Of a DNA stretch of 64,000 nt, positions 50,401-62,400 are shown piece by piece (positions within the stretch are counted from its first letter, which is position 1; each line of letters opens with the position of its first letter). This DNA comes from Panopea generosa (taxonomy: Eukaryota; Mollusca; Bivalvia; Adapedonta; Hiatellidae): the NCBI GenBank assembly GCA_029582155.1, contig CM055897.1, positions 10,220,482 through 10,284,481 of the forward strand. The letters are read 5' to 3'. A program made the position numbers and the translations under genes. A model generated the notes under the pieces. The model was not told the origin of the DNA, made no database searches, and saw nothing but the letters and a program-made list of their open reading frames with translations.

Positions 50401-53400
50401 TGTTTGTGATTCCATACCTGCGCAAAAAAACATTGACAATAGTATCAATCAACACGGACATGACTTCCTAGAATTTCTTAATGACTCGAAATTCTGCATT
50501 CTAAACGACCGCTTTGACAATAATAACAACAATTTTACCTCAATATCTCGGAAAGGTAAATCAGTCATGGACTATGTTTGTGTTCGGCACAATGTTTTCT
50601 ATAAGTGTAAGGATTTCAGAGTATTAACTGTTCAGTCAATTGTTGACAAATATTCATTGCATGGATTTCTTGGGGCAAAATCAAAGTTACCGGACCATTC
50701 TACTCTAATTGTCGATATCGAAACAGACTATAGTGATAAAAAATTACCAGACGAGGCAACCCCCAGCAAAGTCCATTATAACCTGCGACGTTTATTGGAA
50801 GACTTTATGTCAAGTGACAAATATTATTGTTAGTATTGAATTAGTAAGGGAAAATCAAGAGAACATTGATTTGATTTATGATAACCTATGTAGCACATTA
50901 AAGGGTGAAATGGAAGCCAAAATACCGAAATATGAATATACAAACAGGGTTTATAAACGCTTAAAGCACAGGAAACCTTATTGGAACGATTGGCTGCAAG
51001 CCCTGTGGAATTCGATGCGAATCAAAGAAAACGAGTTTCTTAAATGCTGTGCCGGTAACCAGACAAGAACTCGACTCCGTATTGACTATATAAATGCAAG
51101 AACACATTTGACACATGTCAGACGCAAACTGAACATGCATACAGAAGGTCAAAGGCGCTGGATATAGAGGGAATGACCACAATGAATCCTTATGAGTTCT
51201 GGTGGAAAATACAACAGTTTGGACCGCGCAAAGAAAAGAATATTCCGATTGAGGTGGTAGATGATAGTGAAAATACTGTACAAGAAGAACACATAGTGTT
51301 TGAAGAATGGAAAAAGGACTTTTACAACTTGTACAACTGCAATGAAAGTAATGACTTTGATGAAACTCATTATAATCGAGTCCAAACGTATAAGGTATTA
51401 CTGGAGAACAATATGAACGATCAGCTATACGAGTCTAACAAGGAGAAGAACTTCATTGTTACACTAGAGGAAATAATATCGATGGCTTGGCACAAGACTG
51501 GACCAAGTCACTTTTTGAAAATTGTTCAGGAGAAGCAAAAAACTGATTATATTCTTTAATATTTGGATAAGAAGGATATAACAAAGCATATTTATACTTA
51601 ATCATACATGAATTTATGCTCTGTAATTTAATTTACATTTTTATAACTGGAAATAGCGTATTTGAGAAGTGGACTCATTTTGCACTGAATATCTTGGCGT
51701 AAGACAAGTCCAACTCAACTGAGACCTTTTTTGCACTGATACATTAAGAGTTATTCTGGACCAACGAGAGTCTTTAAGTCTTGCAGGGAATTGTTATTAT
51801 TAATAGGTTTAACTTAGTACATAACTTTTACTTTGTAAGAAAGATAATAATTTTCAAAGTAATCAGTCTTATATTTCATTTTAACATTTCAAATCAAAAT
51901 GGTACATTATGTACAATAAGTTTTGGTAACTATTAATGTTTTCATTGGTCTCTGCCATTAAAAAAATACTAAGATATATTATCATGCAAACAGGAAGGTG
52001 TTTTGGTTTTTTTCAAATTAAATATTTGGAACTAGATATCAAATATGAAAACTTTATTGTATATTGCAATATACATGTCATGTTTTTTTCGACTGAAATA
52101 ATATTTTTAAATATAAATCTACAGCTTTTAATTTTTTTCCTAAACAGTATTATATTTGTATCTATACCTTTAAACTACACCTACATGTATTTTATTTATG
52201 ATCATCATACTGGGTATAATAAGGACATTTATACACCTCTATAACCCACCCCCAACTTAGACATGTGGCTCAGAATGACATGAAATTGAGGGTAGACTGA
52301 CTACAGACAACCCCTGTGATTGTAGGTAAGAATAGAATCACTGTTGATCTCTGCAAAGGGGTAGGAATTCTCTGAATTGGTGTCATGTTCATTTTATCAT
52401 TTTTTGTCATGTTCTTGTTAAATTATCAACCCCTGTGTGGTTCTAGGAAGCCATATGAGTGATGGAAAGAATAGGATTACTGTAGCTTATGCATGTCATA
52501 AGAAGCAACAATTTGAGTAATACGACATAATTTGCTGATACTGCAGTTTTGCGGGTATGAATGTTCTAGGTTCATTCTGCATATTCATTTGTTGATGCGA
52601 TACTTTTCATCTGTGTGTTAATTTGTTGTTTTTGTACATGTGGTGAACCTTAAATCTTCCTTCCTATTGGAGTTGAATAACCTACAATGTGTTGGTACAC
52701 TTGTAAAACTCCATTCATTCATTCATTTGGACTAGTGACTTATATTTAGAGACTGGCAGCTTTGGAGCACTTTGACCATTAAACAACAGTTCAACAGGTT
52801 TATGTTAATTATCACAACACAAAATTATTTCTTTTTTTGCCTTTTCTGAACTGAAGGTCAAGGCATTTATAAATGCAAGAGGCCTTCATCCCATGGAAGA
52901 ACCTGTTAAAGATCTAAACAGGCTCATTGTCTTAAATTCCCCCACCCTTTATCAAGTTCTTTGTTTTGATTTGCAGTTCTAGTTTTTAATATATTTTTCA
53001 CAGTCCATTTGCATCACAACTTTTTAGAAGCTAAAGCATTCTTATCTCTGGAGCATAAATCACATTTGTCCTTTAAAGGCTTGTGATGTTAAATTGGTGG
53101 TCGGAGATCATTGACACACTTGAACCTGGCTCTAGATAGCATTTGTTTGAAACTTAAATATTGGCAATATTGTGAATTCTATTTGAAATAAATTTATGAA
53201 ATTATGTTCCTTATATTGGGGCTACCTGACCTAGAGGAAATCTATTGAACCTATTTGTGTACATCTTGCTTTAGTCAGGTGAGCCAACACCAGATATTTT
53301 GTTTCAAGTAAATTCACACTTTTTTAAAGCAATGTCTAATATTGCATGACCTATATCTGGTGAATGTAAGAAAAATGTTTTGCATTACAGATTGACCTTC

Positions 53401-56400
53401 AACCTTGAAATGCCATTTTCTAGAATTCATGAAAATATTTTTTCTTTTTTTTTCATGTGACATTTTGACAACCTTCAAAGTAACCATGAACCTTGCTCGT
53501 CGGGTTGTGTTATCTGCTAGACTGCTATATATCCTTCCCGAGTTCTTTTTTCATTCACAATGTTGCTTTTCAAATATACTGTTATTTTTTCTATATTGTG
53601 GATGACATATTGACACTATTTCTTTACTTAGATCCATTTCTTCATTTATCAACACCTTCAACGTCAAAACTTATTGTTTAACTAAGTTTTGTTGCTTAAA
53701 CATGTTCAGAATCAGTTACTTCAGTTTCAATGATAAAATCATTTGATTAGAAGTTGAATCAATGTTAGTTTCTGGAATAGATTTAGACTAGAGCATGCAT
53801 TTTATGAAGCATAATGGAACATCTTCATCATCAGTTCAGATTATGTCAATATATCAATAAATATATTTGGTTCATTCATTAAATTCCCAATATTACTATT
53901 TCAATGAAAGAATCATTAAACTCTGGTCCTGATTCAATTTTTGCTGGTTTAGACAAAATATGTGCATTGACCAATACAGCTATATGGTACTTTACATCAG
54001 GAAATGACACTGTACTTTGTTGAGATGAATAATCATCTTTGTCAGAAGTTTCTTACAAAATAAACTATGACTATCTGATATATCTGGTTCATAAAGTTGT
54101 GTCATTTTTTTATGCCAAATCTTCATTGAAGTTGTTGTAAACAACATGAGTACTCGTCATCCAGTATTACGGTGATCTCTTAAAGTCATTAGACTCATCA
54201 TTGTTTATAGCATTTTTCAAATGTGTAATGTGTGTGACTTTAAATACAAATGTTTCATGGTTTGGTACAACAGTAGAGATTAAATATCTAACAAACAGAC
54301 AAAGAATCTTTAATTTTGTGTAATTGAACATATAAATTGATTTCCAATAGTAAATTCGCATCACTGCCATAAAGGTTCAAACACATACTATCCAAAGCCA
54401 GGTTTAAGTGTGCCTAAAATATATTACTTATATTTGTCAATACAATAAAATGTTATTGCACAATATTTGGGAGGGACTTAGTATATTTAGGGGGAAGGGT
54501 GTAACTTTGATATAAAGAAACAAAGTTTGTCATATTCAAATATGTACAAAACTCAACATATATATATTGCAACTACTACCCCCTAACTTCTGTACACATG
54601 TTTGCAAAAAATAATGCATTAAATTTAATTTATACAGTAACAATGTTATTATATAGAATTATCCTTTCGTAATCTATCAGTCGAGACTGTTATATTATGT
54701 TTAATCCTGTAATCATACATTCTATTACTTATAAAAAACTTAATTAATTATGATAAACAAACCATTTTAGTATAATTTTAAGTTTTTATCATTTCTTTCA
54801 GCTCTTACTCTAACAATTTTATGTTTTTCTCCTTCAAATTTATTTGTTTGACAACTACGCCACTCATTATGTTCTTTGTTGTAGGTATGTTGGAATAACT
54901 TGTGGCCCTACCCCATTTCTAAATTATTAATAGAATTAAAATATATTAAACCACTGCAAATATAAACTCTTTTCAAAACAACACAAGTCTATCTGATACT
55001 TTAAATTTTGGTATAGTAAATTATTTCGCTGCAAGACTAGACCAACTCTATTTGGACCTGTTTTATGTAAAAGAATTTAAACGCAAGACAAGACCAACTC
55101 TACTTAGAACTGTTTTGCGTCTATGAAAACTTGTTTTATTAGATAGACCTTTTTGTTTCTTAGCAACAATATTAAAATAACTAAGAATACAAGTTTATTA
55201 TTTTCACAAGATGTGTATTTCTATGTGCTTTATTCAAATATGTAAAAAAGTGATTTTATGAAAAATAGTGACTTTGACCAGTCTTGCGCCAAGCCATCGA
55301 TATATATAACACAGAAAGCAAAGAATGGATCTGCAGGATCGACGAAATACCATACGATGTATGAAAAAAATCTGCGATCATAGCACTTTTACAACATTTA
55401 TTCCAGCTTATTTTCGACAGCAGTATCATTTCCTCTGTGTGGCGAAAGGCATATGTCCAATACTGAAAGACCCAAACTCTGACAAGCGCGTTCCCACGCA
55501 CTACCGGGGAATCAGTCTATTGTCTTGTATCAGCAAGTTATATACATCCTCCCTCAACAAATTTCTCACAGGTTACTTGGAAACTAACGACATTCTCGCA
55601 GACAAGCAAAACAGCTTCCTCAAACAACGGTAATGTGAAGATAACGTGTTCACTTTAATTAGTATTATAAGAAACAATAAATCCGTGTTCACTGCCTACA
55701 TCAACCTTAAACGGTGCTTTGATTATATAGACAGAGACATGTGACTGTACAAGCTTTTGATAAATAATGTTGACAGTAAACTGTATAACTCCTTTAAGAA
55801 CATCTATGCAAGTTTGGTTTCCTCTATACGTATAAATAACAAACGTACAGACTGGTTTAATTGTCATACGGGCGTAAAACAAGGCTGCAATTGTTCTCCA
55901 ACATTGTTTTCCATATTTGCCAATGACCTTGTTTATGAAATCAACGACCTTGATCTTGGTATCCCTGTTGGAGACACTAAGCTTTCTCTTTTAATGTACG
56001 AAGATGATATAATCTTAATGGCGGACAGCGAAGAAAAATTACAGTCAATGTTGGACAAAGTTAATAACTGTGTAAGCGCTGGAGGGTTTTAATCAATACA
56101 AATAAATCTGAATGCATGCATTTCCGGAGAGGGTGAGCACCATGAAGTGACTTTGAATTTAAAATTGGCAATAATATGCTAGAAACTGTTAACATATACA
56201 AATATCTAGGGGTTATTTTCCATGAAAAGAACGACTTTATGTACTCTAGTGAATTGCTCGGGAAAGCAGCAGGCCGTGCACTTGGTGGAATTATAAATAA
56301 AATACACACTCTTAAAGAGTTTGGCTTCAAATCCTACGAAAAACTGTACACATCATGTGTTGTGCCTTTCCTTGACTATTGCTCCTCAGTGTGGGGATTC

Positions 56401-59400
56401 AAGTAGTATCAACATATAGATAATGTTCAGAATAGAGAGATTCTTTCTTGGTGTTCACCGCTTCACGGCAATTCCCGCGATGGTTGGGGACACCTTGTGG
56501 ATACCAAGTGTTTACAGATGATGGGGAAACATGTTGCGTATGTAGAACAGAGTGATTTTGAAGGATGACAGACGGATTACAAAAAAGTATTTAATTTCGA
56601 CTATTTAAAGTGCAAAAATAATTGGTCATAAAAAAAAACGTCACATGATATTAAACTCGTAATGTCTATGCTGGGGTTATCCGCACATTACAAAAACAGA
56701 ACAATTATTGACTTATCACAAGCACATGGATTACTAGTAAACTATTATTCTAATGTCTGGTCAGAAGACGTTCCAAGTATATCAAAACTGAGAACATATC
56801 GCCTGTTTAAGGAAAATTTTAAATGTGAGGATTACGTTATGATGAACTTAAACAAGAATGAATGCTCTGTATTGTGTCAATTCAGGACTGGTAACTTACC
56901 ACTCAGAATTGAAACTGGAAGGTATGTTGGGGAGCAACCTGATCAGAGACTTTGTAGACTTTGTCAGTCAAATTCAGTAGAAGATAAAACACTTTCTATT
57001 TCAGTGTGAACTGTATAATGACCTGCGAGAAAACAATTTCAGAGATTTATTTGTAAATAATGCTTACATGCATATAAACCAGCAACTTCTACATATCATA
57101 TCAGTTCATCCAAGACAACTTGTAAAGTTTCTTGTCTGCTTTCTTTAAAAGATGAAATACCTCATGTATTGTTGATGTATGATAAATTACCTGTTTTCCT
57201 ATTATATTTATAACATATCTATCATAACTACACTCCATATTGACAATATTGGATACTCAGGGAATAATTTACTAATATTTTGTCAGGATTTTGTACGTCG
57301 TAGTTAACCTATGTATATAATAAAGTACTTACAAATTTTGTATTTGAATTACTTTCTTGATTATCCTGGTGACATATAGGCCCAATGGGGCAGGTATCAA
57401 CAAATTTTGTCAATTGTACATATGTATAACTTAGTGAATGTATGCACTTGTCACAATAATAAACAATATCTTATCTTATCTTATTACCTGTTCTGACCAG
57501 GAAATGAAATTGAGATTGATTCACAAAAGCTCTAGGCTTACTTCTCAGTCAAACTGAAATAAATTAATATAGATTTATCTCATGATAAAAACAATTTTAT
57601 CCTTTCAACATTGTAGATAATACACAGGCTGACAGTGAAGATGAGGAGAAACCAGTCCAGACTGGTCCCACACGCAGCCCTAGATTCTTCAACTCGCTTG
57701 GAGATGCCCACCCAAAGTTCATAACAGACGATGGAACAAGTCAAGAAATCAGTCAGGAGAAGTTACAGTCACCCACAAAGAATGTTTTTGTCAGCAAGTC
57801 TCCTAGAAAAAAGTCAAGATTTAATCTAAATGCTGAAAGACCAAAAGAAGTAAAGAGCAGGTAATTTAGATGATGCTGATGCGTTTATCAAGTTCCTGAC
57901 TTAAGCCAGTTAGAGTATGCAAAATTTACACAGACACTCATTGTTAGTTTTGGGTCATTTTGAGATGAACTGCAATTTCTTCTATCCTACTAAGGCTGTC
58001 TTTGCTTTTATTTAAATCTAAACATAAATCTATGAGACTTAACTATGAACTTAATATTCAATATGGCCTTGTGCTGACAATAAAGATAGCCCTAAAAAAT
58101 ATTTTATACCAACATCTTATAAATAGCATATTCATTGTTAATGTAGGTACCAGAACATATTTCTTTTAAAGGGAATTTACCGAGACTTTTCAAATTTTCT
58201 AATGACAATGGGAAGGTCCTCAAACAGTATTTAAATGATTTCCATTTTTAGAATGGGGATTTAATTTATCAAGTTTACCACTTCAGTTCAAACATCAATT
58301 TTGTTACATTTTAGTAGATTTGACATACATGTATGAAACCATTCAGATTTTATTTATTAATGATAATGAAATGCTGTTTATCCATTTTAAGAATTACATT
58401 ATTTTTAAGATATTTATAACTCTTAAGTCCTTTGATGAACATGTAGTTTGTCATTTATTTTTGGGAAGGGGGAGGATGGTGGTGGTGGGGTAAATTATTA
58501 TCGGTACATGTATATAATAATCCTCTGGGACTTCTTTGTCAACTTTCATGTAAATGATTGTTGTGTTCATGATAGTCAAGATGGCAACATGTTTAAAAAA
58601 TTCTTACTAAATAAAATATAAACTGTTCTGTAAATGGTACCCTTATATTTTAAAGCTTGTTTAAAAATCTTTGTTTCTACAGATCATTTCCTATGTCATG
58701 TTACAGATTTTTCGCAAGTTCATCTATACCTGGATCCAACACTTCTAAAGTTAAAGATCAGTCTCCAAAGAAGACAAAATCTGAATCTGATATCCGCAAG
58801 AGCTTCTTTACTGTTGGTGGATACAAGCCAGTTCATACTAATATAGCCAATATATACAACAACTCTACCTCTCAACAAAACACACCTGAAAACAGGGATG
58901 ATATTAGAAACGATGACACTAACATTGTGGAAGAAGTAAAACAAGACAATAAGGGTAAACCATTCAAATTCTCAAAAGTGAAATCAGTTGATAGAGAAAA
59001 GTCTTCTCCATCACCACAATCAGCTTTTGTGTGGTCAAAATTTAAATTTGAACGACAAGGAAGCTCTGAAAACATTTCTCAAAATCCTCAGGGTTCATCT
59101 ACAGGTGCTAATAAACCATTCAAGAAAGTGATCTCAAATACTAGATTGGCCAATTTCTTAAAGCAATCAGAAAAGGAAGACAATTCTATTTCGGAGAAAG
59201 CATGTGTTCAAACAGAGAGAATGGATAACCATGTTGTATTACATAAATGTGCTAGTGAACCAATTACCTCCCTTGAATCAAACTCTCAACATGAAGAGCA
59301 GGAAAGCAGTTTAACTGTGACATCATCATGTAACAGCGTGGAAAGTTTTCCATACAGCATAGATTCAGCATGTATGACCGATACAGACCTTATCGAAAAG

Positions 59401-62400
59401 GATTTTGATTCTCAGGAATTATTTTCTGACAAAAATGATCAAATTCCAAAAACAGTGTTGGACGAATCTGATAAAGATTCATCATTAAAGAAAAGAGGTC
59501 TGAGTATATCATTTTATCCAACCAGTCGTCAGAATTCTGAGTCTGGTGATGATATGGATGTGACAGATATAAAAACTGAAATGGCAGGAAACGCAATAAG
59601 TGACAGCCATAATAAGGATCCAGTTGTGTTCTTGATAGATTCAGATGATGATACGGATTCTCAGGTTAAACTGGAACAGAAGAAAGACTTGAAGGTTTGT
59701 ATACTACTTTAATAGGATTATCAGTTATCATCAGTATCACCAAACCACCATGGTTATGTGTGGTGTCTTTGAGCAAGACACTGTATCCAGATATGCTTAG
59801 TACTGGTTCTACCCAGGAAGACATTGAATGTGATTTGTGTAAGTTTTAAAATTTTGTTTCATAAGCAATGTAAAATAAAGAAGTCACGTATATATATCAC
59901 CAAAACAAATCTGTTGGTTTGCTGTTACTTATTGTCTTATATAAAAAAGTTTCTGTGCATAAATATGTTGTAGCAATTTTATGTATTAATATACCTTTTA
60001 CTGTTGTTTTTATTCCAACTCATATTTAAAATAATACAGTATACTGTATAAAGTAGACCAGTTCCTCTTTTTATACAGTTGCTATTGTATCTATTTAATT
60101 GAAGGTGCAAAAATATGTTATCACTTAACCTCTCACTGTTGAGGCTTCAGTCAAGCTCGGTCCAAAAAAATTGTGGAAATTTGCCAGTTAATTAAGGAAG
60201 GACAGTGGTTCTATACAGTTTCATTCTGAGGTCTTTCTCCACCATTAAAATTGGATGTGTCGTGGAGAGAAAATCCATTACATAACATATTATTGCTCAA
60301 ATCTTGTTAGTAGGAAAATTAATAAAAACAAAGTTTAGTAAATAAGTTATAGAGTAAAGCTGAATACAATTGTTGTTATGTCTGTTTCAGAAGAATACAA
60401 GTGCCAGTTATTCAACTAAAGGTAAATATTGTATGCTTTAAAGCAAACTATATAATGTTTTATGTTCTGTATGCTGTTTTAATGCCATTTATCAACACAA
60501 TCTACTATATAACATTTAGAAATGAGTGCAGTTACTATTAAGTGGAGCTTTAGTGCTGTTTATAGAGCTGGCCATTCCTGCTAAAGGATACAGGTTTGAA
60601 CCTAGATTCAACCCAATGGCATCTAAAAAATAACACGACTGGTTCTACACAGAAAGTACACTTGACTGAGATTCATATAAGCTCTGAGCTTACTTCGTAG
60701 TTGAGCTTAAATAAAAAAAGTATAAACTAATGACGTATATGAGTTCATATGTATACTGGTACATGTACTAGAAATTCTATGAAGAAAAAGAAAACTCACA
60801 GGTTCTGTTAGAAAACTGTTCAATTGTTTTTTTATGCATTTGAGTTGGACTTGCTTTTATCCATCTGCCTGTCTGTGTCTATATCTTCTATTTTCAAATT
60901 ATTAGTTCCCCAACTGGTTAAAATGGTGTCAAGGACTACAGGATAACTCAATTCTGTCTCTCTGTCAGTCTGTCCTTCCATCCGCACTTTCGTGTCCGCC
61001 CTGCCACATGCATGGACCGAAGTTCATATAACGTTACAGAAGCGTTCAGCATAACATTATATTGGGCGGCTACCTCGAAGGTTAAGATCGCATACTGGAC
61101 TTAGGCATATGGAAGTTGTGTATTTCAATACAATGCATTGTTGGTTGTGTCCAGCCTTTTACTTCCAAATGCATGCATCATTTTCAAATAACTTCTCAGA
61201 GGTGTCCATTATAACCTAGGTGGCAGCTTCAAAGGTCAATATCACATACAGAACTTGGGCATATGGAGGCTGCGTATTCTTATAAAGTGTATTATTTGTC
61301 GTGTCCAAATGCATGGACTGAATTTCAAATAAATATATATATTCTAGTTTCTATATGACTTTTGCAGCTAAAGCCAAGTCAGGATGCCGAGTGTCTGGCC
61401 TATCTCGAAGGTCTAAAAAGTCATCTGTTGTTGGTAGCAGTAGTAACCAGCCAAGTTTGAAAGACATGCTCTCCAAATTTGCTCATAATAAAAGGTTGGT
61501 TTTAAAAGCACTTTTTCAGTACATCTAGCAACTGCAGTATAAACACTACAAGATTCAATATTTCTATTGTAAATCTTAACTGTCTGAAATTTTAAATTCA
61601 AAACTTCAGAGATAGAGGATCCTTATTATTGAAATGATTGCTATAGATTTGACGGTCAAGGTCCTGGCAACCTGATCATTGAAAGCTTTTTCACCTCTAT
61701 AATTCTTCATGTTGCACAAATTCATAGGTTGTGTGACCACATCAGTTTGATGTCCGCTGCTAGATTTCAGTGTGAGTAAGCAGATAAGACTGCATTTTGG
61801 CCAATGTAGTGGGGAGTGGGGTGAAAACATTCAGAGTATTTGTGAATAATGCATGCATAGAGATTGTTGATAGGAGACAAATATTAAAAAATGAAATTGC
61901 CAGATTTTGTCTTAAAGTTTTTATAAGAATTTCTGTATCTGATATGTGAACTGTGACATAGAACTATACACATTGAATGATTAAATACCTAGATAAACAT
62001 TTTTAATAAACTGTAGTTTTTTAGCATTATGTTTTGATGGAGAACAAAAAATTAGCAGCTATCTATTTGTATTTTTAAAACAAGCAGATCTTAATAATAC
62101 TGGTTTGGGTAAAAAATGCAGCTATATTTTATAGATAATCAAAATATGTATTTAATATATGTGATGCCGCTGCCCTTCTGTTTTGTACGTCTGTTCAGTA
62201 AAAATTTGGTTCGCAATTAAAAAACAATGGCAGTCAAATATTTCAGGAGCTGTTGTTCCTTTTCGACTTAATTTTTTGTAAAGAAATAGGTTTCAGATCA
62301 ATAATGGGGGCATTCGTGTTGACAGACACATTTTTAGTTTGTTATTATAAAAAAGAAATTTTTATGTATTACTAGTATTGGTTTTTACTGCAGTGATTTA

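Larger units (their letters stand above)
51479..55300. mobile_element. 3.8-kb TIR element nested in the LINE
   Basis: The left end tcgatggcttggcacaagac and the right end, read on the other strand (tcgatggcttggcgcaagac), form inverted repeats of about 32 bp with few changes. The LINE reading resumes right after the right end. The flanks are TA-rich, so a TA or slightly longer target duplication is possible. Subterminal motifs gtaagacaagtccaactc (51,700), gcaagactagaccaactc (55,032) and gcaagacaagaccaactc (55,083) repeat the inverted-repeat theme. No transposase is visible; small frames are AT-rich shadows. It carries its own passengers at 52,300-52,728 and 54,790-54,960. Confidence 0.82.
49700..57484 (+). 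mobile_element. Non-LTR retrotransposon (LINE) interrupted by a TIR element
   Basis: A 5' untranslated part (about 49,700-49,900) leads into ORF2. The endonuclease domain spans about 49,915-50,750 ([16 protein letters not shown] and DHSTLIVDI blocks), followed by a linker to 51,478. The frame stops at a foreign insertion (51,479-55,300) and resumes with the reverse transcriptase at 55,301-56,600 and a C-terminal zinc motif (CRLCQ) with tail to about 57,145. The 3' end carries a TTATC-repeat tail at 57,463-57,484. A TGA early in the endonuclease, and several frameshifts and stops, make it inactive. The layout fits the CR1/Jockey-like group. It sits in EXO1 intron 8 in the gene's direction. Confidence 0.88.

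Noticed and set aside
51173-51559. LINE protein continuing through [13 protein letters not shown] to the stop at 51,559
   Set aside because: From 51,479 the sequence is the inverted repeat of the nested element (mirrored at 55,300), so those residues are not LINE protein.
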